Under the pieces are notes generated by a model. That model ran no database searches and was not told where the DNA came from. It saw only the letters and a program-made list of their open reading frames with translations. 64,000 nt of DNA, taken from Rhizobiaceae bacterium (lineage in GTDB: Bacteria; Pseudomonadota; Alphaproteobacteria; Rhizobiales; Rhizobiaceae). The translations under genes were made by a program, and so were the position numbers. Positions 36,417 through 46,873 of this stretch are shown here, piece after piece. Position 1 is the stretch's first letter, and each line of letters begins with the position of its first letter. The stretch is from NCBI GenBank assembly GCA_019635695.1, contig JAHBYZ010000015.1, positions 23,991 to 87,990 on the forward strand, in the 5' to 3' direction.

Positions 36417-37259
36417 CTATATCGTCCACATATCGCGCAGCGCGGCGGCATTCGCGAGCTTGAGCCCTGCCCCGCGCGCGAGTGCTGCGACCGTATCCAC
36501 CAGCTCCGCATTGCTCGTGGCGACGCTGCCGTCGGGCAGCTGAAGGTTGTTCTCGAAACCGACGCGCATATGCCCGCCCAGCAGAGCACCTGTCGTCACG
36601 CAGGCAGCCTCGCGCTGCCCAAAGGCGCATACCGACCAGTGCGCGAAGCCCGGCATGCCTGCGTCGAGAAATGGCAACAGGTCGGCCGGCGCGGACTTCT
36701 GGTCCACGGTATATCGTCCGAGCACGTAGAGCACCGGGATATCGTCCCATGGCAGCTTGCCGGCATCGCGCAACGCCGCAAGCCGCACCGCCTCCTCCGG
36801 TGCGTAGAGGATGATCTGCGGCACTACGCGTTCGCGCGCCATCCAACCAAGCAGGTCGAGGAAGGCGGGCTCGGCCGCCGCATCCGGCGCAACCTCGCGC
36901 AGGGCGAGCGAAGCCGCCTCCGGCTTCACCGCCTTCACCACTGCGATCTGCTCGGCCGGCGAATAGACGCCCAGCGCCTCGCTGGTGATCTGCACCACCA
37001 GCCTGTCGCCGACTTCGGCACGAATCGCCGCGATCGCCGCACCGTAGGCGTCGGCATCGAGCAGATGCGTGCCGTCGCTCCTGCGCACATGCACGTGCAT
37101 CATCGCCGCGCCGGCATCGAGGCAGTCGGACGCGCAGCGCCCGAGTTCAGCCGGCGACAGAGGGATCGCCGGATGATCGGCCTTGAGACGCCTGCCGCCA
37201 TTGGGGGCCACCATGATCGCCACCGGCGAGAAACCGGTGGGCATCGAAGCGTCGGTCAT
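36417..37259 (-). CDS. beta-keto acid cleavage enzyme (BKACE, DUF849)
   Basis: A 280-residue TIM-barrel protein of the 3-keto-5-aminohexanoate cleavage (Kce) family, which condenses a beta-keto acid with acetyl-CoA to give acetoacetate and a new CoA ester. The metal ligands are His55 and His57 in MMHVHVRR and Glu236 in VGFENN. The opening VAIMVAPNGGRRLKADHPAIPLSP is typical. BKACE substrates range widely. The shared promoter motif with the extradiol operon suggests its keto acid arises from that pathway, but this is inference. The ATG is followed 20 bases upstream by that motif. Confidence 0.9.
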   Translation of the reverse strand: MTDASMPTGFSPVAIMVAPNGGRRLKADHPAIPLSPAELGRCASDCLDAGAAMMHVHVRRSDGTHLLDADAYGAAIAAIRAEVGDRLVVQITSEALGVYSPAEQIAVVKAVKPEAASLALREVAPDAAAEPAFLDLLGWMARERVVPQIILYAPEEAVRLAALRDAGKLPWDDIPVLYVLGRYTVDQKSAPADLLPFLDAGMPGFAHWSVCAFGQREAACVTTGALLGGHMRVGFENNLQLPDGSVATSNAELVDTVAALARGAGLKLANAAALRDMWTI

Positions 37260-37278
37260 CGCGCACTCCGTTGAATTG

Positions 37279-37294
37279 CTTAACGCGTGAACTA
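37279..37294. promoter_or_regulatory. candidate operator of the BKACE gene, twin of 32668-32683
   Basis: CTTAACGCGTGAACTA matches the site in the extradiol-operon promoter at 14 of 16 positions. It starts 20 bases before the BKACE start codon on the minus strand. No regulator gene lies between the two sites. Confidence 0.5.
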
Positions 37295-37313
37295 TCTGGT
37301 TTGCGGGGGAACG

Positions 37314-38039
37314 TCATCCCGGCTGGCGAAAATGCCAGTCGACCAGGGCGCGCATATGCGGCGTGGTTTCGGACGGCAGGTCGTCCGGCTTGCGGATCAC
37401 GACCGGCCCTACGATCTCCGGCTCGGTCTGCGCGGCAACCACCGCCCGCACGCGCTGCGCCAGCCTGTCTGCCGGCTCGGGGAGCCGGTAACGCCGGAAG
37501 ACCACCGTGCGGCCCGCCATGGTCCATCCATGCCAGCCCTGCTCCGCATCGGCCGCGTCGAGATCGAGGCCGGTTTCTTCGCCCACTTCGCGGCGGATGT
37601 TCAGGTCGACGTCGATGCGGCCGCGCACGACGTCGTGCATCTCGAAAGACCCTGCGGCGAAGTAGACCTTTCCGGGGTTGGCGGTGTGGGAGCCCATGCG
37701 CACGGCGATCAGCGCGCCGTCACCGGCGACGAGTACGCCGTAGGCGAAGCAATGCTGCGCAAGCGCGGTGTCGCTGCCCCCGCGCCAGTGGAGGAGCGTC
37801 GCGTAGCGCGCCTCGTGACCGACACCCTGCAGGCGGCGGCCGTTTAGCGAGAGTGCGGAGAACAGGATGATGCGTCCGTCGAAAAGCGCCGGATTACCTG
37901 CGTTCTCGGCCGTCCAGTGTGCGTCGATGGCGGCGGTGCGCCCGGCCTCGTAGGCGAGCGGCCCCGGCACCACCGCCAGATCCAGCACGTCAATGTTGAA
38001 AACCCGCTCCTGCGGCAGGTCGAAGGCGGAGACGCTCAC
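37314..38039 (-). CDS. NUDIX-domain protein
   Basis: The 241-residue product has a Nudix-like core REVGEETGLDLD at about residues 145-156, preceded by KVYFAAGSFEMHDVVRG in place of the usual GG strand. The N-terminal ~100 residues (VFNIDVLDLAVVPGP to ALSLNGRRLQGVGHEARY) form a separate region. The Nudix box glycine is not in the standard spacing, so catalytic activity is uncertain. The GTG start overlaps the stop of the upstream antiporter by four bases (GTGA), so the two are coupled. Substrate unknown. Confidence 0.78.
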   Translation of the reverse strand: MSVSAFDLPQERVFNIDVLDLAVVPGPLAYEAGRTAAIDAHWTAENAGNPALFDGRIILFSALSLNGRRLQGVGHEARYATLLHWRGGSDTALAQHCFAYGVLVAGDGALIAVRMGSHTANPGKVYFAAGSFEMHDVVRGRIDVDLNIRREVGEETGLDLDAADAEQGWHGWTMAGRTVVFRRYRLPEPADRLAQRVRAVVAAQTEPEIVGPVVIRKPDDLPSETTPHMRALVDWHFRQPG

Positions 38040-39301
38040 AGGAGCTTGGGATCGATGGTGCGGTCGATCACCCGCTTCACCGTCAGCCCCTGCACGACGA
38101 TGGTGAAGATCACGACCGCATAGGTGACCGCCAGAATTTCGTCCTTGTAGTCGGACGGGGGAAGCGAAAGCGCCAGAGCCACCGAAACGCCGCCGCGCAA
38201 CCCGCCCCAAGTCATCACCGCGACCGAACCGCGCCCGAACGTCGGCCTCAGCGAACGGATGAACCGCGGGCTCGACACGGATATGAAACGCGCCGCCAGC
38301 GCCAGTGGAATGGAGGCCAGCGCCAGCCACAGATGCGAAAGATCGAACGCGAGCACCAGCACCTCCAGCCCGATCAGCAGAAACAGCACCGAATTAAGCA
38401 GCTCGTCCACGACCTCCCAGAACGAGAACATGTGCTCGCGCACCTTCTCGCTCATGGCCAGTTCCTTGCCCTGGTTGCCGATGATCAGTCCCGCGACGAC
38501 GACCGCGATGGGGCCGGAAACGTGCAGGCGAACGCTGATCGCATAAGTGAGCATGGCGAGCGCGATGGAGATCAGGATCTCCACCACGTGGTCATCGATG
38601 GAAGCCATGAGCCGGAAGGCGATGTAGCCGGTGAGCGCGCCGAACAGGATGCCGCCGACGCCCTCGTAGAAGAACAGCTCGGCGACATGGCGCACGTCCA
38701 GATGCGGCGTTTCCGCCGAGGCGCCGACCGCGACGCCGACCAGAACCGAGAAGGCGACAACGGCCACGCCGTCATTGAACAGCGACTCGCCGGCAATGCG
38801 GGTTTTCAGCGCTTCCGGCACGTTGACAGTCTTGAGGAGCGACAGCACCGCCACCGGGTCGGTCGGCGAGATCAGCGCGCCGAACACCAGCGCCCACACC
38901 AGCGGAACCTCCGAGCCGAGCAACCGCGACACCCACCACATGCCGAAGCCGACGATGGCCGTCGAGATCAGCACGCCGAAGGTGGCGAGGAAGCCGATGG
39001 CCCATTTCTGGTCGGCCAGCTTGGCGAAATTCACGTGCAGCGCACCGGCAAACAGCAGGAACGCGAGGAAGCCGTTCATGATGGTGTTGTAGAAATCGAT
39101 CTGCGCGATCGCATCCTGCAGAAGCGTCGTGATGCCCAGCGTGGGAAAGATCGAATGCAGCAGCAGAAGCACGATCGAAGAGCCGAGCCCTATCATCAGC
39201 AGCCCGATCGTGTGCGGCAGGCGAAGCCAGCGCTGATTCATCCAGCCGAAAAGCGCTGACAGCGTCAGCAGCAGTGTCGCCAGATCCAGTACAGTCAGCA
39301 T
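38036..39301 (-). CDS. CPA1 family sodium:proton antiporter
   Basis: A 421-residue protein with about twelve helices. It carries CPA1 signatures: SPTDPVAVLSLLK in helix 5, GESLFNDGVAVVAF with the ion-binding ND pair in helix 6, and the late TWGGLRGGVSVALALSLP motif. It should exchange Na+ or K+ for protons across the inner membrane and help pH and salt balance. It is the first gene of a unit with the NUDIX gene. Upstream on the same strand, 63 bases away, is the endonuclease/exonuclease/phosphatase gene. Confidence 0.93.
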   Translation of the reverse strand: MLTVLDLATLLLTLSALFGWMNQRWLRLPHTIGLLMIGLGSSIVLLLLHSIFPTLGITTLLQDAIAQIDFYNTIMNGFLAFLLFAGALHVNFAKLADQKWAIGFLATFGVLISTAIVGFGMWWVSRLLGSEVPLVWALVFGALISPTDPVAVLSLLKTVNVPEALKTRIAGESLFNDGVAVVAFSVLVGVAVGASAETPHLDVRHVAELFFYEGVGGILFGALTGYIAFRLMASIDDHVVEILISIALAMLTYAISVRLHVSGPIAVVVAGLIIGNQGKELAMSEKVREHMFSFWEVVDELLNSVLFLLIGLEVLVLAFDLSHLWLALASIPLALAARFISVSSPRFIRSLRPTFGRGSVAVMTWGGLRGGVSVALALSLPPSDYKDEILAVTYAVVIFTIVVQGLTVKRVIDRTIDPKLL

Positions 39302-39364
39302 GCCCTCGCTCCGACTCGACCCCAGCGCAAGGCTATCTTTGCCCCTGCGGCAAACGCAATCGCC

Positions 39365-40477
39365 TCAGATGAGGTCCAGCGTGATCGCCACCGGGCAATG
39401 GTCGGAAGCCTTCGGGCGGTCCCAGCCGATGCGCGGATAGCGCACCGGCTCCTGCCCGGGCGGAAACGGCGTGCGGTAGGGCTGGCCGCCGCGCACGATT
39501 GTGGGGAGCGCCTTCGCGTTGGTATCCGCCAGCCGTTTCGACAGCAGCACATAGTCGAGCTGGCACAGGTGCCGCTCCTGCGGCCCGCGCGTGTGATAGA
39601 GCGTCCAGCGCTCCATCTCGGGCAGGCGCGACACGACGTTTTCGCAGAGGCCGCCCGCGGTGAGCTCGGTGATGGCGGTGCGGGTTTCGGTCACCGGCGT
39701 GAAGCGCTGCGGGGCGAACAGGTCCCCCTCGATGAGGATACGCTCTGAATAGTCGTTCAGGTCGCCGCAGACGATCCAGTTCTTCTTCGCCGCGTGGTCC
39801 GGGCCGAACCGGTCCTCGATGATGCGCCGCACCGCCCTCGCCTCGGCGGTGCGCAGCGGCATCGTCGCCTCGCGCCCGTCGAGCCCGTTGCGCGGCGAGC
39901 CCATCGACTTGAAGTGCACGCAATAGACGGTCACCGGCTTGCCGCCGATGCGGAAGTCGACCTCCAGGCAGTCACGGCGGAAGATCCGTTCATTGGCCTT
40001 GTTTCCGCTCGACTCGAGTTCCGGCGAGGCGAGGCCGAGGTCGGCGAAGGTGAGGTGCGCGTGGCTGGTCATGCGCACGAACTCGATCGGCTCGCCCGTG
40101 GCCGTCTCGGTCCGCGCCATGATGGCGACGTCGATGCCGCGGCTGTCATTGCCCGTGGAGATGTATTTCTCGCGGTAGCCGGCACCGACCATCTTGAACA
40201 GGTAGCCGTATTCGAACGCCTTCAGCGCCTCGAGGTTGTCAACCTCCTGCAGGCAGATGATGTCCGCGCGGGCTTCGCCGATCGCAAGCGCTGAAAGCTG
40301 CCTTGCATCGTCGGTATGCGCAATCGTGCGGGCGCGCTCCAGCAGGCGGTATTCGTTCTCGTCGGCGATGTCGTAGAGCGCCAGCGCGCGGTCCTGGTGG
40401 AGCTCGTTGCGGAACCCCGAGAAATCGAACCTGTTCATCAGGTTCTCGACGTTGAAGGTGGCGATGCGCAGCGACAT
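39365..40477 (-). CDS. endonuclease/exonuclease/phosphatase family protein
   Basis: A 370-residue EEP-fold phosphoesterase. Visible motifs are RIATFNVENLMNR, the metal glutamate in ICLQEVDNLEAL, SRGIDVAIMAR, VHFKSMGSPRNG, the WIVCGDLNDY strand and the final histidine in ASDHCPVAITL. The substrate could be DNA, a phospholipid or a phosphorylated metabolite. The start at 40475-40477 (MSLRIATFN) was chosen because the strand RIATFNVEN is the family N-terminus; an ATG 12 codons upstream adds non-conserved residues. Confidence 0.88.
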   Translation of the reverse strand: MSLRIATFNVENLMNRFDFSGFRNELHQDRALALYDIADENEYRLLERARTIAHTDDARQLSALAIGEARADIICLQEVDNLEALKAFEYGYLFKMVGAGYREKYISTGNDSRGIDVAIMARTETATGEPIEFVRMTSHAHLTFADLGLASPELESSGNKANERIFRRDCLEVDFRIGGKPVTVYCVHFKSMGSPRNGLDGREATMPLRTAEARAVRRIIEDRFGPDHAAKKNWIVCGDLNDYSERILIEGDLFAPQRFTPVTETRTAITELTAGGLCENVVSRLPEMERWTLYHTRGPQERHLCQLDYVLLSKRLADTNAKALPTIVRGGQPYRTPFPPGQEPVRYPRIGWDRPKASDHCPVAITLDLI

Positions 40478-40628
40478 GGCCCGAGCAATGCCCTCAACGG
40501 ACTGGCTTGGCAACCCGCTGGCCTTTTTGCGGCGGAACCTTGGCCGTTCATCCCGCGTTCAGGCTGAACGCGGCACAGTGGCCGAATGCGAGGATACCGG
40601 CGCTCGTTGTGCCGGAACGGAGGGTGAC

Positions 40629-41015
40629 ATGAGTCTACGTTCAATCGGCCTGGCTTCGGCGCTCGCCCTCGGCGCAGCGCTTTTGGCCAGCCACAGCGCG
40701 TCGGCAATGCCGGCCGCAATTGCCGCTGCGCCGGCGCACGAAGCCGCGCAGGGCGTCGCGCCGTTGCCGGTGCAGTACCGCGGCAGCGGGACGATCTACT
40801 ATTACTACGACTGGCAACCCGGTCCGACCTATCGCGAGCCGCGCCGCCCCCGCAGCGACAACAGGCCGCTGCGCCGCCAGGGCCAGGCTCCCGCCTGGGG
40901 CGATCACCCGCCCCAGTACAGCCGGGACCAGGAGCGCCGCTACTATCGCGAGCGGCGGGATCGCTACGGCTATGAGGACCGCCGCGGTCGCAACAGCCAC
41001 TGGAACTACTGGTAG
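40629..41015 (+). CDS. secreted Tyr/Arg-rich protein of unknown function
   Basis: The 128-residue protein has a signal peptide (MSLRSIGLASALALGAALLASHSASAMP) with predicted cleavage after SASA near residue 26. The mature part begins alanine-rich, then becomes rich in Tyr, Arg and Pro (TIYYYYDWQPGPTYREP, RRYYRERRDRYGYEDRRG). Such tails are frequent in small envelope proteins of rhizobia but no family is recognised. The BA14K gene follows 42 bases downstream with similar architecture, suggesting a pair. Confidence 0.65.
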   Translation: MSLRSIGLASALALGAALLASHSASAMPAAIAAAPAHEAAQGVAPLPVQYRGSGTIYYYYDWQPGPTYREPRRPRSDNRPLRRQGQAPAWGDHPPQYSRDQERRYYRERRDRYGYEDRRGRNSHWNYW

Positions 41016-41057
41016 GCCGTCCGGCGGCGAAACCGAAGCACGAAGGAGGTCCCCGGC

Positions 41058-41471
41058 ATGATCCGCTCAGTTCGTCTCGTGGCCGCCCTGTCCGTCGGGA
41101 TTTTGACCGGCGCTGCCGATATCGCCCTTGCCGGGGCCGGCAATATCGCCGCCCCATTTCTTCAATCCGCGCCTGAAGCCGCCGGCACGGCCCTCGCCGT
41201 GCCGGTGAACCACCGGCGCCCGCGCGGCGGCGGCAGCATCACCTTTCACTTCGGCGGTCCGGGCTACTACTACGGCCCGCGGTACTACGTGCCGCGTTAC
41301 TATGAGCCGCGTGTCTACTACCGCCGTCATGCACCGCGCCATTATCGCGTCGCTCCGGTGAGCGCGCATGTGCGCTGGTGTTCGGCGAAGTATCGCAGCT
41401 ACCGCGCCTGGGACAATTCGTTCCAGCCCTATCGCGGCGGCCGCAGGGAGTGCGTGTCGCCCTACTACTGA
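41058..41471 (+). CDS. BA14K-family secreted protein
   Basis: A 137-residue protein with a signal peptide (about residues 1-26, ending DIALAGAG), a Gly/Tyr/Arg-rich middle (GGPGYYYGPRYYVPRYYEPR) and a C-terminal module HVRWCSAKYRSYRAWDNSFQPY, GGRRECVSPYY. The two cysteines and the WC-KYRSY pattern match BA14K, an immunoreactive lectin-like protein of Brucella common in rhizobia. AGGAGG precedes the ATG at a good distance. The role is unknown; cell-envelope localisation is likely. Confidence 0.82.
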   Translation: MIRSVRLVAALSVGILTGAADIALAGAGNIAAPFLQSAPEAAGTALAVPVNHRRPRGGGSITFHFGGPGYYYGPRYYVPRYYEPRVYYRRHAPRHYRVAPVSAHVRWCSAKYRSYRAWDNSFQPYRGGRRECVSPYY

Positions 41472-41548
41472 GGCAGCGGCCGGAACCGGCGGGCGGCGGC
41501 AGCGTTTGCGTGCAGGCGCAACGATGCGCGCCTGCACCGGAGTTGCGT

Positions 41549-41848
41549 ATGGTTGCCGGCATTGAAACCCGTGACGAACCGCCCCGCGAGCACCGTCAGC
41601 GCGTTCTCAAGGGAGCGTCGATCCTGACGTCGATCAACCAGTCGGCAATCAATTGCACCGTTCGCAACATGCATCTGCATGGCGCGGAGTTGCGCGTGCC
41701 GCTCGGCGTATACATTCCCGCGGGGTTCCTGCTCTACGTGCCCGTTGACGGCGTCGCCTATCGCAGCGAAGTGCGCTGGCGCCACGGCGACCGGATCGGC
41801 GTGCGCTTTAGCGGCACCGAACCCAAGCCGCACTGGCACTACGGTTGA
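41549..41848 (+). CDS. PilZ-like domain protein, 99 aa
   Basis: The protein has an arginine-rich lead (EPPREHRQRVLKG), a central NCTVRNMHLHGAELRV segment in the position of the PilZ D/NxSxxG motif, and the closing strands AYRSEVRWRHGDRIGVRFSG. The second motif is degenerate (NMHLHG), so cyclic di-GMP binding is doubtful. It is the first of three PilZ-like genes within one kilobase; the other two lie on the opposite strand. Their presence fits with pleD in the same window but no direct link is shown. Confidence 0.65.
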   Translation: MVAGIETRDEPPREHRQRVLKGASILTSINQSAINCTVRNMHLHGAELRVPLGVYIPAGFLLYVPVDGVAYRSEVRWRHGDRIGVRFSGTEPKPHWHYG

Positions 41849-41873
41849 CGTGTCGGATGGCGGGACGAGCGGG

Positions 41874-42155
41874 CTAGACGAATTCGACGCCGATTTCGGT
41901 GCGGGCGCGCCAGCGAACCTGCGCCACGCGCCATGCCGAACTGCCGATCTTGATCTCGACGCGATGCGGCAGGTCTGCCGGCAGCGCGTCGAACTGCAAC
42001 CGCGCGCCGCTGTCGGACACATCGCGCACGACGCATTCGACCGCGCCGGCACGGCCGAAACGAACGGCCGCCTTTTGCAGGGCGCGGTCGCGCAGGTCGC
42101 CGCGACGTTCGTTGAACATCCGCCGCGCCGGGCGCGGGCCGAAATTCAGGGCCAT
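41874..42155 (-). CDS. PilZ domain protein, 93 aa
   Basis: A compact PilZ domain: basic lead RRMFNERRGDLRDRALQKA with the RxxxR-type cluster, then CVVRDVSDSGARLQF carrying the canonical DxSxxG, and the closing strands WRVAQVRWRARTEIGVEFV. Both cyclic di-GMP contacts are therefore plausible. It has no other domain, so it would act as a ligand-dependent partner. Convergent with the 99-aa PilZ-like gene (25 bases apart). Confidence 0.8.
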   Translation of the reverse strand: MALNFGPRPARRMFNERRGDLRDRALQKAAVRFGRAGAVECVVRDVSDSGARLQFDALPADLPHRVEIKIGSSAWRVAQVRWRARTEIGVEFV

Positions 42156-42244
42156 GGAAGGAACTCCGCTTGGCCCGGATGCTAGCGCAACGCGGTTTCC
42201 GAATCGTTTAGAGCATACTGAAATAGCTGACCGACCGGCCCGGC

Positions 42245-42523
42245 TCAGCCCAACGCGACGCCGACATCGGTCATCGTGCGCCAGCGCACCTCGGCGTTGC
42301 GCCATTCGCCGCCGGTCCCGACGCGCAGCGAAAATTGCTGCGGCACCGCGGACGTGTCGCCGAACCGCAGCCGGGCGCCATGCGCCGACAGGTCGCGCAC
42401 CACGCATTCCAGCGCGCCGTATCCCTTGTTGAAGCTGAGCGTGCCGCCTTTCAGCATGCGGCTGCGCTGCTCGCCGCGGCGCTCGGCCTCCGGCGCCGCC
42501 CTGTCCGATTTCGCGAAGAACAT
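42245..42523 (-). CDS. PilZ domain protein, 92 aa
   Basis: The lead EAERRGEQRSRMLKGG supplies the arginines, and CVVRDLSAHGARLRFGD gives the DxSxxG motif; EWRNAEVRWRTMTDVGVALG closes the barrel. An AGGAGG ribosome binding site sits just upstream of the ATG. The protein is about one-third identical by eye to its neighbour at 41874-42155, which points to a tandem duplication. The gap between them (42156-42244) has no clear feature. Confidence 0.8.
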   Translation of the reverse strand: MFFAKSDRAAPEAERRGEQRSRMLKGGTLSFNKGYGALECVVRDLSAHGARLRFGDTSAVPQQFSLRVGTGGEWRNAEVRWRTMTDVGVALG

Positions 42524-42580
42524 GACACACCTCCTGGGTTGCAACCACGCAACGCAAGAGATGTGCCGGGCCGGGTGTGC

Positions 42581-42614
42581 CAAAAGAAAACGGGCCGGCG
42601 CATGGCCGGCCCGT
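42581..42614 (-). terminator. intrinsic terminator downstream of ilvC
   Basis: On the minus strand a perfect ten-pair stem (ACGGGCCGGC with GCCGGCCCGT, five-base loop) is followed by TTTTCTTTTG. It lies about 160 bases past the ilvC stop, beyond the repeat at 42680-42728. Confidence 0.8.
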
Positions 42615-42679
42615 CGATGTTGGGCGCGCAAATTCGGATGCAGGCTTCGTTCCCGCCGAGTCGGATGCGCGTGCCAATC

Positions 42680-42728
42680 GAGAACCGAAGCGGAGCGGAC
42701 CTGGAGTCCGTGAGCACCGGAAGCGCAG
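42680..42728. repeat. short intergenic repeat core, copy B
   Basis: This 49-base segment aligns with 50062-50111 with few differences: GAGAACCGnAGCGGAGCG, then a short palindromic centre (GGAC...GTCC), then GTGAGCACCGGAAGCGCAG. It lies between ilvC and its terminator. The long flanking palindrome of the other copy is only partly kept here. Confidence 0.75.
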
Positions 42729-42773
42729 AGTGGCGCGTGCAGGCGGCCGGCGGAGCGGAGCCGACGCCGATTT

Positions 42774-45585
<2,812 letters not shown>

Positions 45586-45655
45586 ATGCGCCTCCGTGCT
45601 GCCGCTATGTCGGCGGCCGCCGGCTTCGTGACAAGGCCGCGGCGCAGGAAAAATC

Positions 45656-46873
45656 TCACCGCCGCGCCGGCGTCACCAGCGTACCCGACACAAGCTTCGC
45701 CAGCAGCCGCGGCCCCGGCGGCACCCTGGCCACGGTGGCGACGAGCGTGTCACGCAGGAAGGGCAGCGCCCGCGAGTCCGACTGGTAGAACGGGGTGAAC
45801 GCGCGCGAGGCCATCTGGAAGATGCGCACATGCCAGCGCCGCATCCGGCAGTAGGCAGCGAGCGCGGCCTCGACATCGGCCGACGCTTCCACAGCGTCGA
45901 CCAGTGCTGCCGCGTCGAGCAGCGCCATGTTCGCCCCCTGCCCGAGCTGCGGACTGGTCGAATGCGCGCTGTCGCCGATGAAGGCGATGCCGTTGCCGGC
46001 CGGCAGCGTCAGCGTGTGGTGGCCGTAGCGCGCCAGCGTCAGCTCGTCGAAACTGCCGATATTGTCGAGATGCGCGGCGGCGGCCGGCCAGTGCCCCCTC
46101 ACCTCGTCCTTCCAGGCAGCCAGCCCTCGTGCCTTTACGGTTTCGGCAAGATCGGGTTTCAGGCTCCAGAAGAAGGCGGCCATCGGCTCGCCGCCCCCTT
46201 CTTCCAAAGCGGGCGCCATGCGGCCGATCGGCAGCACGCCGATCATCACCGATGCATGCCTGTAGCGTTGCTCCAGCGCATGGGCGTCGAAACCCTCCTG
46301 CCAGGGCAGCGACGCCCACCACGCGCCGTAGGCAAGCGGCCGCGGCTCGGCGGGCGTGCGGCAATGGCCGCGCAGCCGCGACCGCGCGCCGGTGGCGTCG
46401 ATGACGAGATCGAACGCGGCCGAGCGCGTGCCGTCCTCGAAGACAAGCCGCGCCTGCGTGCCGGTCTCAAGCTCGCCAACCGGTCGCGCGGTCTCCACTG
46501 CGATGCCCGCCTCGGCCACCGCGTGGTGCAGCACGCCAAACAGCGCGGCGCGATGCACGCCGAGCCCGGTCTCGAACCGGCCGCTCCGGTCCTTGAGCGC
46601 GTCGTAGCGCACGTCGAGCACGGTGCGGCCGCTCTTGGCATCGGCGCCGTACAGCCGCTCGATGCGGCTGCCGAGCGCCTCGATCTTCCCGCGCAGGCCG
46701 AGCCGCGCCAGCACGGCGAGGCCGGTCGGCTGCAGGATCAGGCCCGAGCCGAGCGGCTTCGGCGCGTCGAAACGCTCGAACACGGTCACCCTGTGGCCGG
46801 CGCGGTGCAGGAACAGCGCGCTCGCCAGGCCTGCCGGACCCGCGCCGGCAATTGCGATATCAAGTTTTCGCAC
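45656..46873 (-). CDS. FAD-dependent aromatic-type monooxygenase
   Basis: A 405-residue class A flavin monooxygenase. The FAD ADP-binding GAGPAGLASALFLHRAGHRVTVFER is followed by the ribityl-binding GDSAHSTSPQLGQGANMALLDAAAL, with a DG-like motif LVIDATGARSRLR between them. Substrates of this family range from aromatic acids to ubiquinone precursors. The start is a GTG inside the last 14 bases of the ABC-F gene, so the two are coupled in translation although their functions look unrelated. Confidence 0.9.
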   Translation of the reverse strand: MRKLDIAIAGAGPAGLASALFLHRAGHRVTVFERFDAPKPLGSGLILQPTGLAVLARLGLRGKIEALGSRIERLYGADAKSGRTVLDVRYDALKDRSGRFETGLGVHRAALFGVLHHAVAEAGIAVETARPVGELETGTQARLVFEDGTRSAAFDLVIDATGARSRLRGHCRTPAEPRPLAYGAWWASLPWQEGFDAHALEQRYRHASVMIGVLPIGRMAPALEEGGGEPMAAFFWSLKPDLAETVKARGLAAWKDEVRGHWPAAAAHLDNIGSFDELTLARYGHHTLTLPAGNGIAFIGDSAHSTSPQLGQGANMALLDAAALVDAVEASADVEAALAAYCRMRRWHVRIFQMASRAFTPFYQSDSRALPFLRDTLVATVARVPPGPRLLAKLVSGTLVTPARR

